DNA of 64,000 bases from Mesaphorura yosii. Taxonomy: Eukaryota; Arthropoda; Collembola; Poduromorpha; Tullbergiidae. The DNA lies in the NCBI GenBank assembly GCA_009869945.1, contig WIXG01000069.1, positions 186,001 to 250,000 of the forward strand. Reading direction: 5' to 3'. Positions 23,375-35,796 of this stretch are shown here, piece after piece. Under the pieces are notes generated by a model. It was not told where the DNA came from, did no database searches, and saw only the letters and a program-made list of their open reading frames with translations. The translations under genes were made by a program, and so were the position numbers. Each line of letters opens with the position of its first letter. Position 1 is the stretch's first letter.

Positions 23375-24187
23375 CCAGAGCATGGAGCAAAGTCAACTCA
23401 AGAAGCTTACGCATGACATATTTTGTATGAAAACTCTACACTGTGCATGAATCGGTCCAAACAAAACAGATTGCCATCCACAGTCTGGCTAAAGATTCTT
23501 AATGAGCAATAAAAGTAGCATTCTCATTAAAATAAGTGCTATTCATTTATTGTGAACATCTGGCATCATTGTTCTGGTGTGCTCGCCATTATTATAGCTT
23601 CTTTAACTTCGATTCTATTACTTCACTTATCTTCATCTCTGCAGCGCGTAATCGTCGCAGCCGCAGTCTCTTTCTTAGAAAAGTCATGAACCATTCAAAT
23701 GGAACTCTGCCCAGCAATCGTAAATAAGATAAATCGCGTGTCACATCACATCCATATCCTGGCAATGGGAGTAGGCAATTGTTTATTGTTCTTGCATATG
23801 GAATTCTTGGCACTGAATTAAAATTCTTGCGTCTTCGACTCCCTTATTATTTACGGGTTCGGAGCCGATGGTTGCCATTCACCTGGTCTCTTCTGCTGTC
23901 TCCTCACAGATGCACCGATGCGATAAGAATCGCGTCGTGGCTTTCGTACTTGGTGACAAGATGAATCGTAATCGCAAGTCGCATGCTGGCGTCTCCTGTA
24001 AATGAACTTCGGTTGAATCTAGGCCGTCCATGCAGCTTTGTTATTCTAAAATTAGAGTCTTCGTCGCACCGAACTGAGCCGGTGTGATTGCGATGGAGTG
24101 CTTGAATTCTTTCAGACCAGTGCAGTGCCTGATTCAATTTGTAAATAGTAAACAGTAGTGGTCGCGGTGCACCAGCACCATTGCACG
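23375..24187. other. intergenic between the two kainate receptors
   Basis: The first 140 bases are the 3' UTR of receptor 1, with AATAAA at 23508-23513. The rest is the upstream region of receptor 2. No TATA box at the proper distance from the ATG at 24188 is evident. Confidence 0.5.
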
Positions 24188-27100
24188 ATGCATTTGTCCA
24201 TGCGGCTCATTCTGATTCCGGTTCTGATCATTGTCATCCGCCTAATCCCTCCAACCAGCCAGCAACAGCGTAGAAATATTCGAATCGGTCAGCAACCATT
24301 CAAACGCCAATAATCTCTGACGTAACGCATGTCTCATTTCTTTGCAGGTGCACTTTTCGAGGACACGTCCGATCCTCTCGATGAAATAATCTTCAAGCAT
24401 GCAGTTCAGCGCATAAACTCCGACTCGAAAGTTCTTCCCAACTCCAACTTGAACGTCCGGATCGAGAAAGTTGCTGCCGGGAATTCTCTGGACCTCTCGG
24501 AGAAAGTATGCACGCTTATGCGGCAGGGAATTGCTGCCATATTCGGGCCAGGCAACACCGCGGGAGCCAGTTTGACTGAATCAATCTGTGATGTGTTCGA
24601 TATTCCACACATTGAGACCAAGTGGGACTTCCAGGCATCGCACAAGCATAAGATTAATTTACACCCACACCCCCATTCGCTGAGTCTGGTAAGACAATCA
24701 GAGTTATACTACTCCAGTCTCTTCTCAACTTACGTGTGAACCACTTTCACAGGCGTACAAACAAATTGCCGAGGAATGGCAATGGAAGAAGTTCGTAATT
24801 CTATACGACGATAATCACGGTCTCGCTCGACTCGACGAATTGCTCAAGTCCAAGGTCCCCATCGATCGCAGAGTGATGATCCGCCAACTTCGGTCACCGG
24901 ATGGAATTGACGACTACCGCGAACTATTGAGGGAAATCATGGCTGAAGAGGACTACAAACATATTGTGCTGGATTGCAGCGCTTTGAAAGCTCAACTTGT
25001 CCTGAAGCAGGCTCAGCAGGTTGGAATGATGTACTCCAGCTACAGCTATCTGCTCACTACACTGGTAAGCATTAAATAGCTGCTTAATCACGGACATAAA
25101 GAATATTAGAAAACAGTTCATTTGTGTCAGGACATTGAAACGATGGATCTAGAAGACTTCAAGTACAGTGGAATAAACATTACTGCTTTCCGTCTGGTTG
25201 ACCCGAACAGACCTGAGGTCAGAACAGTGATTAACGAATTGAGTGCAATGATGATGGGTTCAACCACTCAGAATCCGTACGCGTATAATCAATTCTCAAT
25301 GCCGATGAAGCAGCAGCCTTACCTGCCGCCGGGATCACAAAATGGCTTCGGGTTCACTCCTCTCGTTAATTCTTCAACGTTGCAGAGCTCAATGACGGTT
25401 CGTAAAATTTAATATAACTTCTAATGTTAGAAGCGAGAAAGGCTTATGTAGGATTAACATTTTGTACTGTTGTAGACTGAAGTCGCACTGATGTATGACG
25501 CTGTCCAGCTGCTCAGTGAGACTCTTCATGTGCTGGACAACATTCAGAAAATTGACATTCGTCCACTGAACTGTGACCGGAGTGAGCAGTGGCGTTTTGG
25601 CTCCAGCATCGTGAATTACATGCACCTGGCCCAGTTTCAAGGACTCACGGGCGTAATAAAATTCGATCCCGAAGGCTATCGATCATCCATCGTCCTAGAC
25701 GTGGTTCAAGTCAGAGAAACGGGCGTCCAAAAAATTGGGTACTGGAACACAAATCAACCGGACACGTTCAACTTTGATCTGGTCCGGAGGGCCGAAGCGA
25801 GTAGACAAGTGACTCAGTTCTCAGAGTGCAACGAGCTTCAGAAGTGCACGTTGAGGGTCACGACGTTTCTGGTCAGTCCTCTAATTTTATCGAAACCGAA
25901 GAGTCCAACCCATACTAATTTTCTGTGATTGATAGATTCCTCCCTTCTGCATGCTGAAGCGATCTCAGAAAGACTTGCACGCGAATGATCAGTATGAAGG
26001 CTTCGTCGTGGATTTGATGGAGAGGCTGGCGCAGAATTTGAGGTTTAAATACCTCATTCAGATTGTGGCGGATGGTAAGTACGGGTCGTTCAACCAAACG
26101 ACGAACACGTGGAATGGAATGATTGGCGAGGTTCTGAATAATGTAAGTACACAGACATTTCACCGATTCCTGATGCCAGAAGGTCCTGACTTTTGACTCC
26201 TCCTTTGTAGACGGCGGATATCGCTGTAGCTGACCTGGCCATCAGCAAAGTCAGGCAGAGCGCAGTCGATTTTACAATGCCGTTCATGAATCTAGGCATT
26301 TCCATACTTTTCACCACGCCAAAGGCCAAACCTCCCGGCTTATTTTCGTTTATGTCGCCATTTTCCTTCACTGTTTGGGTTTGCATGGCCATCGCCGTGT
26401 TCGGAGTTCCGTTGGTGCATTTCGTCATTGGCAGGTAAAGTCGCATAAAAAGCGAACTCATACCTCAGTCTTGTACATCATTGCCTCAAAAATCCTGCTC
26501 TTATCAGAGTAACTCCACAGGAATGGGACAACCCATTCAACTGTGTCCAGAACCCGAAAGTGCTCCACAATCAGTTCACACACCAAAACAGTTTCTGGTT
26601 TACAGTTGGCAGTATTATGCAACAAGGATCTGATATTGCACCAAAGTAACGTTTGACCCATTTCACCCAAATTACAAATTGCTGAGAGCTGTGAAATGAT
26701 AGAAAGGCGATCTCCACTAATCAAACTAATGAATTGACTCGAAAGACTTATTGTTTGTATTTATGGGTGTTGCACCATTTCACAACATAAATTGGTTTGA
26801 TTTGATTTGCTCTAACGCCTGGTTTCAGAATTTCACCGTTTGAGCGCAGACTAATATCCAGCTGCTGTTATCAGAGCACCTCCGCCTCAACTGTCGGAGT
26901 TCGTCGTATTCGCAAAGTGACGCTTGGTGACTCAATTCACTTTTGCATCTCATCTCTGCTGTGGCATTCCTACGAAATGTTTCCAAAGTACTAACCAAAT
27001 TAACACTATACTTTGCTTTTCAATTTTGTGTGTGATTTGCTTGGATGCTAAGATTTTATCTCTGAAATCAATTCTTCCTAATTCCACAGGGCCATTTCAA

Positions 27101-28210
27101 CGAGGATGCTCGCTGGCACGTGGTGGTTCTTTACTCTGATCATGGTCTCTTCATACACTGCGTCCCTGGCCACGTTTCTCATCGTGCAGGATCTGGACGA
27201 GAGCATCAAGAGTCTGGAGGATTTGGCTGCTCAAACAAAAGTGAAATACGGTTGCGTCGACGGAGGAAGCACGGCAGCGTTCTTCAAAGACTCGTCGATG
27301 GACGACAAGCGCAAGATTTGGGACAACATGATTCGAATGAAGTCCACCAAGAAAGACAATGACGAGGGAATCCAGGCGGTGGTGGAGGCGAACGGTTTAT
27401 ATGCGTTTTTCATGGAGTCGACACTAATCGAGTACAACATAGAGCGAATTTGTGGGCTGGCCCAAGTCGGAGGGTTGCTGGATAACAAAGGATATGGAAT
27501 CGCGATGAGAAAAAGTAGGTTCAGAATTAGTCGTCTTTATAAAAAGTGATAGCCGTATTTTGCGCACTCAGATTCCACGTACTTGGGTCAACTCAGTTCT
27601 GCAATACTCCAGCTCCAGGAAAAAGGAGTTTTGTCTGATCTAAAGCGCAAATGGTGGAAGGAGGAACGGAAGGAGACGACTTGTGAGGTAAAGATTACGA
27701 GCATAATTCGTATTGAAAGTAAAATTTTAATGATCATATGCGATCTGTCGGTTTCAGGTCAAAAGCGCTAGTGACAACGTGGAAGCTCTTAGATTCGTGA
27801 ATCTTAGTGGCGTGTTTGTCGTCCTCGTCGTTGGGTGCATTGTGGCGACTACGCTCGCATTTTGTGAGCTGTTTGTTAAAACCAGTCAAACTCCTCTTGA
27901 TGAAAATGTAAACTTCGCAATGCAATGCAATCGTCTTGATTTACTTGCAAACAGAATTGACAGTTGGCTTTCATTACAGGAAAGTCGTTGGCAAATGATG
28001 AAAAATGAGCTGCACTTTGCCTTTGCGTGCAAAGGGAATGTGAAGCCTGTAAAGAAGAAATTGTCTGTCAGTGTCGGTGGGGCTGCAGAGGTCGGATCCG
28101 CGAACTTCCTAGACCTTGGCATCACAAATTCATACGGGTTCCCGAAAATGGGACAGGCAGGCTCGCCAATCACAACCGAATTGGCTGATTTGAGTAGAGA
28201 TAATTACTAG
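24188..28210 (+). CDS. kainate-type ionotropic glutamate receptor subunit (copy 2)
   Basis: Exons: 24188-24287, 24348-24688, 24753-25064, 25131-25397, 25476-25871, 25936-26142, 26211-26434, 26508-26645, 27090-27514, 27572-27687, 27758-27907, 27980-28210. They give 968 residues. A leader ([13 protein letters not shown]) is followed by the amino-terminal domain ([19 protein letters not shown]), S1, M1, a pore loop with [13 protein letters not shown]3, S2 and M4 ([20 protein letters not shown]). The ligand-contact Arg (ISKVRQ), Thr (GGSTAAFF) and Glu (FFMEST) are present. M3 reads SYTASLATF instead of the near-invariant SYTANLAAF. Compared with copy 1, exons are fused (S2 is one exon) and introns are short, and there is no alternative pore exon. 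Tandem position and shared intron borders show duplication. The donor after exon 4 (ACG|GTTCGT) is weak, and the last intron (27908-27979) is 72 bases and open in frame. Confidence 0.93.
26646..27089 (+). other. intron 8 of kainate receptor 2
   Basis: A 444-base intron after the pore exon. I looked for a second pore exon as in copy 1 and found none. Confidence 0.65.
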
Positions 28211-28421
28211 GCGCATTGTGGTACGTTTTGAATGCTGAACTTTACTTTACTACAGAGCTCTGAATTAGCGTAATTCTAATTCACATGCTTACAATATGCA
28301 AGTTACGCAGAAAGAAACTCACAGAAGAAGATATGAAGATACTCAAATGATAATGATTAGAGTACATTAAAAGTCCGTGGGAGATTGAAGTTCTTAATTA
28401 ATTGTTGACTTGCCGCTCGAA

Positions 28422-28933
28422 TTACTTCCTAATCCCGAAGCGATGATCAGTGAACGGATTCACTGATGGAACTTTCATGCCATCAATGCAGTTTGTGTCT
28501 TGCCAAACCATTTGCTCCTTCTTCGTCTCGTTGAACCTCTTCATAGCATGATCGACTGTGATGGTCTCCAGCGGGTCGTCCATGAGATGTGTGGGGTGAA
28601 CAAACCAGTCCTGAGTGCAGATTCATAAACAAAGTCAACGTCAAGGTCAAGCTCCTGCAATGGAAGAGGCCTGAAGCCACAAAGTATAAGTAAAAGAGCA
28701 GTTTACCAGTCGTGGCTGAAGATCGCTGATTGTTGCACTTCTCCAGCTGCTGTCTTGTCCAATCTTATTGAACTGGCGAAATGCCTGGAGATTCCGATTG
28801 AAGCAATCACCCATCTTGTCGGTTGAGTTCAAGCGCAGGCTCAACTGAAGTGGAACAAAATGGGACTATGTTTTCGACTGTCAGCTTGCAAAGAAGGCCA
28901 TCATGCGTACCGAATCAATTGCGAACCTGCCAT
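28422..28933 (-). CDS. hypothetical 114-residue protein
   Basis: A three-exon minus-strand model (28933-28911, 28839-28707, 28610-28422) joins in frame. It starts MAGSQLIRLRLNSTDKMGDC and ends with a polar, charged exon (DWFVHPTHLMDDPLETITVD) and the C-terminus PFTDHRFGIRK. There is no signal peptide, membrane helix or known motif. The last exon has clean borders (CACTCAG acceptor) and a long open frame; the first acceptor (GTTGAG) is unusual, so the 5' end may be wrong. It lies convergently just downstream of kainate receptor 2. I do not recognise a family. Confidence 0.45.
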
Positions 28934-29317
28934 AACCCTATGCGCAAGAAGACAAGTAAAAGAGAGTTCTATCGGGATCTTGGTTTGCTCTGTCACTGAA
29001 TGCAAATGCATTATTTGGGTATTTTGAGGATTAACACTGGAAGCTTTTTACAGAGAAGTTTTCGTTTTGAAGCAATATGTCTTTATTTAGGATGGAATAT
29101 TAATGTTGAACATTTAAATGATGCAGCCGCTACATTCTAATCATTACGATTACGAGTTTACAACATAGTCGAAGTATATTACTTCAGAGCAGGAATACTG
29201 AATATCGAGTTATCACAATCTCTTAGCACAGCGTCACAAATGTTTACTTCAAGTACATGATTTCTGAGTATTGTTTGTTAAGCTCCATGCCTTAGCTTAG
29301 GATTTTCATTTTAGTAT
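28934..29317. other. intergenic
   Basis: AT-rich spacer between minus-strand genes. Nothing is recognised. Confidence 0.5.
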
Positions 29318-30135
29318 TTAGCAGGTAACTGAAATTTTGTCGTCTTCCGTCTGACAGACGTCGTACCGAGCCGTCGTTTTGAGCGAAACGAAGTACCGGT
29401 ACAGAATACTGAAGTAGTACAGTTCCGTCAACGAGAAGACGATCCCAATGAGTCCGAGCAAGATCTGCGTCGAAGGAACGACTAAGCAAATGAGGGCAAT
29501 CACAACCGAACACGAGAGAAACACGTCCAACGTGTACAGAAGGAGCCAAACTTGGAGGTGTGGACGAGATTCCTACGACCCACGAGAACAAAGAAGTCAA
29601 TGCATATGTCAAGTCAAATACCAAACTCTGCGTGGTGGTCGAACTTACATTTTGTACAGCATATTGCAGCAATTTGGCAAATCCAACTTCTAAGAAGCTC
29701 CAGCACGTGATGATGCCAAGCACTGTCCATTGAACCCATTCTACACAAGTAACAACAATGCAAAGATTCGGCAATTGGTAATTAGTGAGTTCTCGGCGAT
29801 ACTATTTTGTGGGCACCCACCTTTCAGACCGAGAAATCGATTCCAATCCGCATATTCTGGCCTCCCACTCGTGTAAGCCTCGAACCTGTCTTTTGTGAAG
29901 TATATCAAAATGTCCATACTCACCGTGAAGATTGCCGTAAAAATCGCGAACCTCTGCCCAATTTCCGAAAGAATTCAAGTAACCATAAATATGATCTAAG
30001 AACAAGTAACAGCTGAATGGCGAAAACAAAGCTTACAACGTTCCTGGCCGCAATCTTTGTGGATTTGTGGTGCAGGTAGTAATGTTTGCAAACTGCGGGC
30101 GGCAGGCTGGCCTTCTTTTCGTGGAGTGGTGCCAT
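29318..30135 (-). CDS. four-transmembrane protein, LAPTM/tetraspan-like family (copy 2)
   Basis: Exons 30135-30037, 29953-29821, 29740-29649 and 29572-29318 give 192 residues with intron phases 0, 1, 0. Four hydrophobic segments are clear: RFAIFTAIFTVSMDILIYF, TVLGIITCWSFLEVGFAKLL, LDVFLSCSVVIALICLVV and ILLGLIGIVFSLTELYYF. The N-terminus is basic and rich in His, and the C-terminal tail is acidic (CQTEDDKI). Exons 2 and 3 are 133 and 92 bases, exactly as in the copy at 35.8-36.6 kb, which shows common descent. The exon 2 acceptor (TTGGGCAG) is chosen because upstream in-frame stops exclude earlier ones. Probable integral protein of endolysosomal or plasma membranes; the function is unknown. 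Confidence 0.75.
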
Positions 30136-31136
30136 GTTTATGGATATTGGCACAATTTAATTTGGAGAACGAAGCTGGTTACGTCGCCCTAGAATACAAC
30201 CGAATTTAAGGTGACTGCAATGCAGTTCAGCAGTGGAACCCAGCCAGCCAGGCGTCGTCCTCGCCCAGCTTGCAAGACGCGACGTCCAGGCAAGGAATGA
30301 ATGAATGAAATCGAGCTCAGCAGCACAGTGCAGGAATATCATGGATAGATCGAGAAACGCTGGGATGAGGCTGCGGCTGTGGCTTAAGGCTGTACGGGCC
30401 AAAAATCAATACTTTGTCGCGACCGCTCACTCCTGGAATGCGTGATCTGAACACTGGAACGTGATGCACGAGCAAAAAGTAAGGCAGGAAGGAGTGTTGC
30501 AAAAGCATAAACATCTTTATTCGCAATTCGCATATCGCATAAAGTTCAACAGCATAATATAGATCACATAGTGCATGAGCACGACTACTTTTTCACAATC
30601 TCGCCTACGAACCTTCCCCGAGGTTACGATTAGGACTACGATGAACAACATCAACAATGATTAACTTTTACATTAAGCTTACGCACTATTACGTATCTTT
30701 GCTTTGGCCAGATTAAGTTACAAGATCACATCACAACAGTGCGGCACAATGATTCGCGAAATTCACGATCAGCTATTAAAATAAGACGCATGCAATCGGC
30801 TTATCAGTAGCAATTGCAGTTGTACACAATGAAAGCTCTTAATTAGACATATTAGACATTGGTTTCCAGTTGCTTTTGGTACTCAGCAGCGTTTTAACAT
30901 ATTTGATTTGGTACCGTCGGTGAGAAGCGTGCAGTGAGGACAGAGCAGAGGCGAGGCATAGAAAGCGCACAGGACAGGAACAGTTTACAATTTGGTGCAG
31001 TGTGCATCTTAAACAGACCACCTAATCTTAATTAGCCTTACTCGTAGTAAAGCATTAGCAAAAGCGTTCTAGAAGAAGTTACTATCACAAATCGCCGAAG
31101 TCGTCTTTACTCCCTCGAATTGAGCCGAGTTGGGAT
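30136..31136. other. intergenic between four-transmembrane genes
   Basis: Contains the upstream region of copy 2 and the 3' end of copy 3. Open frames at 30157-30526 are not supported by splice sites or composition. Confidence 0.5.
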
Positions 31137-31797
31137 TTACAAATCGACCCGTTTCACATCCATGTTCTTCAGCACAATTTCTCGGAGAAAAAGGTCGACG
31201 ATGTAGATACAGAGCAGCTTGTACATGTACACGATCAGGGCGAACACCATGAACAGTGTCTTGTTGGCTGTAAAGAGGTAGACGGGGATCGCGCAGAGCA
31301 GCCCAGCGATGCAGTTCACGATGGTGAAAATCAACCATATCTTGAGTATTGTGTAAGATTTCTGCAATTTAGGGCATGAACATTGAATTATTCACGGATC
31401 GATATGATTGAACATTGTGCAATGCAGCGTGACTTACGTAATTTGCACCGAAGAAGAAAAGCAATGCAAGAATGAGCTCAAGGCAATACCAACCGAAGTA
31501 AATGCCCAAAATTGTCCACTGTTTGTGAGGCTCAAAGTCCAGGAAGACTTGCAGGTCATCCTGGCCAGGATTTTCCACCGCGTATCGTCGGATGGCGGAG
31601 GGATTGAGGCCGTAAAAAAGTGTCAACGCACCGACGAGGATGATGCCAAAACAAGCAAAGCCCTGAACAAAAAATCGTCGTTCTTACTGAAGATTCGTCG
31701 AGGGAAAGTATGCTTGATTTACCAGGTCAATTTTGGACAGGAATTTTGCGTACGGTGCCACAGATCGTGCATTCTTCGCCAAAGGATTCTCACCCAT
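31137..31797 (-). CDS. four-transmembrane protein, LAPTM/tetraspan-like family (copy 3)
   Basis: Exons 31797-31723, 31662-31438 and 31361-31137 give 174 residues, both introns in phase 0. Hydrophobic segments: GFACFGIILVGALTLFYGL, ILGIYFGWYCLELILALLFF, LKIWLIFTIVNCIAGLLCAI and LFMVFALIVYMYKLLCIYIV. The sequence KQWTILGIYFGWYCLELILA aligns well with VQWTVLGIITCWSFLEVGF of copy 2, supporting paralogy. The intron structure differs: the two central exons are fused. The tail is short and basic (KNMDVKRVDL). No catalytic motif is seen. Confidence 0.72.
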
Positions 31798-33246
31798 CGT
31801 GAATGAAGAAGTTGCTGAAGCTACAGTCGACTTCTCAGTAGACTAAACTCGGTATCACCAACTGGATGGATTTGAATCACTCGACTAAGGAACTGTTCTA
31901 CTTGATGCTACACTGAAAGACAATTTGTACTCTTTACACCATGTGTAATATTTACGTGCATGTCATGGATGGAATTCTCGAATGACTGAAACAATATACA
32001 TCACAACACAATCTTGTAGATGTTGTGCAATATTTGACTGGACTGGACTACTTTCTTTTTTCAAAGCCTGTCCGCAGCAGCCCGCGTCCGCAGTCGACTG
32101 GCGTTGCCAGAATCGATAAAATGTTAAGCTCAATTAACTACTTGGAACTTACATAAAATAAGAAGTAACAAAAAGAAAGAAACTTTCACGATCACGATGA
32201 AGATCTTCTTTCTGACTCGGGCCAAGAGCCAGAAGGAAAAGGAGAAGCTCGCTCGTGTTTTTACGAGCACATAAAAATGGGAAAAACAACGCAGAGGGCT
32301 TGAGTCGTTTGACTCCACGCTTTCGCTATTCACTTTTACTCCACTCCCTTTCACAGCTTTCTCTTTCTTTCTGCCCAAGTACGAAGTACATTGTACTTGT
32401 CTTCAAGGCGTCGCGCGTCTTTCACCCAGGCCAGACCCAAATAATCCGCTTCTTTACATTCAAGACACGGAACACAGAATGTAAATTTTAGCTTTTGGCA
32501 TCGCATGTCTCACGGTAATCATCTCCCATAACCATTTGCCAGTTTGGGTTTGTTCCTACTTTGCTTAATGCAATAATGATTGGAAATCCATTATCCACTT
32601 ACTCTACCACGCCATTCTTTACCTCAAATCTGATGGTCCCGGAGTTCAGCTGAGTGCTTAATGACAAAAGTTCTGGCGTTTTTCTATTTGCACTGCTTTT
32701 GATTCTTTTTTCACTTTGCGGCTTCGCTCAGAATAAAAATGCAGCACCTTTATTCAAGTAACATTTAACTCAGAAAATCACAGTGATTTCGGTTATTTCG
32801 ATTCTGACTAGAATTAATCGCTCAAATCACTCAACAATTAAACACGATTTAAATTGTAGTCGTCTAATTAAGCTTGAAACAAGTGGCAAATGAGTTGCAA
32901 AAGCTCAAAGATATGAATAAACATGGAATTGACTTAAAAGCGATGCAGGTGAAATCCATGGCATTGGTGCTAAAGACTTGTTTTTGCGGGCTGGCAAAGA
33001 AGCTCTTTGACAAAATTTTCGTGCGAGGATATTCGTTTACAAATACAAATGAAATTGGCATTGGAAGTGATTGATATGTGCTAACTTAAATTCATAGAAG
33101 CTGGCGATAACAATTTGAGATCAAACATGTTGATCTTGGGTTTAGATTTATTGTTGGATGGACGTCGGAGATTCTTCGACCTTGACATTTGCGATCTCTG
33201 CCTTCACGGCTGTGTGTACCAAAAATATGACGAGGCTCTTGGCTTT
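31798..33246. other. intergenic, nothing recognised
   Basis: This 1.4 kb gap has only short open frames. The one at 32874-33074 (plus) has no splice context. It probably holds the promoter of copy 3 and the 3' UTR of copy 4. Confidence 0.5.
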
Positions 33247-33987
33247 TTACTCCACGTCGTACTCGTCGGCGTCTGCATTTGGTCGGGCTCTGTCCCGAGG
33301 CACCTCACACCTCTCCAGCATTTCGTCGATGAGTAAGTATACTACGAAGAGGCATGAGAACCTGTACAGATCCGTCACGCCGAACACGGCGACAGTAGTG
33401 ATCAGGGCTGGTGACGGATTTTTGAACGAAATGCTGGACAGCAGTGTGCCTTGAATGGCAAGCTCAGCGAGGAAGCTGGCACTCATCAGGATCAGCCACG
33501 CCTTCATGTAGCCGTAGTCTCGTTTCTTTGCTCCGCGCAGGAGCACGTACGCCAGAGTCAGTTCGGCCGTCTCCCACCCGTATTGTACTAGAAAGGTTTT
33601 CCATTGTTGATCCTCTGCAAAAATATAAACAAGCCGATATATTTATGTTCAGTGAAGCCAGCTGCGAGCATGTTATTCAAAGTTCTATGCGATTTTACTG
33701 TCTAAATTGAGGAATTCACTCAGTTTTCCTGCATAGAATGTATCGTTGTGAGTGCGCACATGCTCCTGCAGCATGTCAGTCCGAAAGTAGAGCAGGAGCA
33801 GAATGATCGACATGACGAAAAATGGAGCAGCGGTGATCCATAAATTGATCTTCGCCAGCACTTTTACTTTGGCTTGGAGAGTCGAAGGAGGAAATTCCCC
33901 AGGCAGCCCCTTCTTAGTCGGGGCGTGGAGTGGATGATGTGCGTGGGGCGCGTGGTAGTGGTGCGGGACAGGAGCTGGATGCGACAT
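33247..33987 (-). CDS. four-transmembrane protein, LAPTM/tetraspan-like family (copy 4)
   Basis: Two exons, 33987-33720 and 33614-33247, give 211 residues, phase 1. The N-terminus is unusual: a run of His and Pro (PVPHHYHAPHAHHPLHAP). Four hydrophobic stretches follow: INLWITAAPFFVMSIILLLL, TAELTLAYVLL, WLILMSASFLAELAIQGTLL and ALITTVAVFGVTDLYRF. The sequence QWKTFLVQYGWETAELTLAY parallels the QWT..G.....LE segment of copies 2 and 3. The tail is acidic. Only one intron remains, so this copy has lost or never had the others. The His-rich head could bind metal, but that is speculation. Confidence 0.7.
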
Positions 33988-34540
33988 TCTTCTATTCACT
34001 CAGGCTTGGCAGACACAGAAAAGGTCACACGTCCTCCTGGACTACATTTTAAATTCAAGTCCAAGTCCAACTTTTGCAACTTGTGTTAAGTATTCAAAAT
34101 TAATATTCAACTTCACCTTTTTACCACTTTTTGTCGCTTTGTGGAATGTGGATCACTTTTTATTATGCAAAACTGTTCTCGATGCATTTTGATACGACAA
34201 TTTGTCGTTCCACAATTTACAATTCTGTGGTTCTGGCACAGTTTTAACTTACGACATTGCATCCTGTGCACAGCGTGAGCTTCTTTTCTGCAGGATTTCC
34301 AGACCTACAAAATATCGATCGACTTACCATTCAATGTGATGGAGTGGACAGGCACTGTGAAAGTGGAATGTGAACCGTAAACATTGAATGGAGCGGATGA
34401 ATAATGAATCTCTGTCGTCGGTGTTCCTGTCCTCGCTTCCTTTTTGTTCTGCCGCTCTATGCAGCTTGGTGACAATTTTGGCCCACTTTGTCACTTGGAA
34501 CTGATGACACGAGAATAATGCAGACGGGACGGACATTTCG
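33988..34540. other. divergent intergenic region
   Basis: This stretch separates a minus-strand and a plus-strand gene and so should hold both promoters. Only the TATA box at 34541 is evident. Confidence 0.5.
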
Positions 34541-34577
34541 TATAAATGTTCGGTGCCTGGAGTGCATGAGTCTCACT
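34541..34577 (+). promoter_or_regulatory. TATA box and possible initiator
   Basis: TATAAAT at 34541-34547 and an initiator-like TCACT at 34572-34578 are spaced about 33 bases apart. They would give a leader of about 100 bases for the secreted-protein gene starting at 34676. Confidence 0.45.
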
Positions 34578-34675
34578 TTGTACAACTTGACACTTCCTTC
34601 AATTGCTTCAGATCCTCCTTAAAAGCTCTTAAACTTCAAGCAAAGTTCACGATCACAGTCCAGTACATCAATAAA

Positions 34676-35363
34676 ATGAAGTCCCTCCAGAAATGTTACA
34701 AATTGCTGGTCTTAATTTTTTTGGCCATACTCAGTGATTCACAATTAGTAACCGGAATAATCCAGCACTCAAAATCGTACGCGATTCGAAATGTGGCAGA
34801 CGACAACGTAAGTTGATTTTTCCCAAAGCTCGATTCTTCGATCATTCTCATCGCTGAATTTGCAAACAGTGCCTCACTGCCACACGCCACACATTCAGGG
34901 CCGATGAGGGAGTTTTCGTTGGAGAAGTCCTCACCAGTCAGTGCTTCTCGCTCACTTACCAGTACTGGGATGCAATCCGCTGGCGGAACACTCCAGGCAA
35001 GTTTCAAGAGACGACTGTGACCCTCGAGCTCGCATTTTCGTCTACAATTTGCCCTTTGTTTTTGCAGAGAATCAGTTTTGGCTGTTTCCAAAAAGTGCTT
35101 CCTTGAACGAATTGACAACAGTTCCAGACTACGAACTGGGCTCTAAGCAGCAGCAAAATATGGTCGAAATTCTTTACGTGGGAAAAGGAAAAGACACGAA
35201 AGCTGGCTCATTTCTTATACGCAGCACATTTTTGGACAAGTGTGTTCAGAGCAACGGGGGGGAACTTCGCATTTCATACGAACGCTGTGATTTCACAGCT
35301 CCTGAGCAGCAATGGACGGCTGAGCCTTTGACTCACGTGGACACAAATTCATTTAAATGTTAG
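34676..35363 (+). CDS. secreted protein with a QxW-like (ricin B lectin-type) repeat
   Basis: Exons 34676-34807, 34870-34996 and 35068-35363 give 184 residues. The N-terminus has a leader (YKLLVLIFLAILSDSQLVTG). The second intron starts with GC (CTCCAG|GCAAGT) and ends TTTTTGCAG. Near the C-terminus, FLDKCVQSNGGELRISYERC is followed by APEQQWT, a Cys-Gly-Cys-QxW pattern like one lobe of a ricin B-type beta-trefoil. Four cysteines appear in the mature part plus one at the very end. It may be a secreted lectin-like protein; a single repeat is weak evidence. AATAAA is at 35441-35446. Its strand is opposite to the four-transmembrane genes around it. Confidence 0.6.
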
Positions 35364-35796
35364 TTAGGAAAGATTTATTCAAGTGGAATGGTACAGTAAA
35401 TGAAATGACTTGCCTGCTTAAGAAGTCAAGTTGAATGTCTAATAAATAATATGTGCCTATTCTTATGTATGTAAAAGCTATATACAGAGTTAGGACTTAA
35501 GGATGTTTATCATATCGAGACTAGACATCGTATTTCGTAGGAACAAACTAAAAACGACGAACAGATCTGTATTAAGGGTCATAGCCTTTGAATACTACGT
35601 GCAAAGTAGTTAATATTACTTACTAATAAGTCTTGAAGGTATAAAGGAATCAACCGCAGACGACATGCATGAACAACGAAGGAAGGTGCAAGTTAGGTAA
35701 GTAATAAACCAGATTTATGCATTCGCATGATTGAACACTGGGTCCGGGATCATTACCACGTTCACAACATGCATGAGGCAGACGACAATTACTTAT
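35364..35796. other. convergent intergenic region
   Basis: Holds the 3' UTR of the secreted-protein gene (AATAAA at 35441) and the 3' UTR of the convergent minus-strand gene. Nothing else is recognised. Confidence 0.55.

Noticed and set aside
26646..27089. Second pore exon in kainate receptor 2, by analogy with copy 1
   Set aside because: No pore-like open frame with proper borders occurs in this intron.
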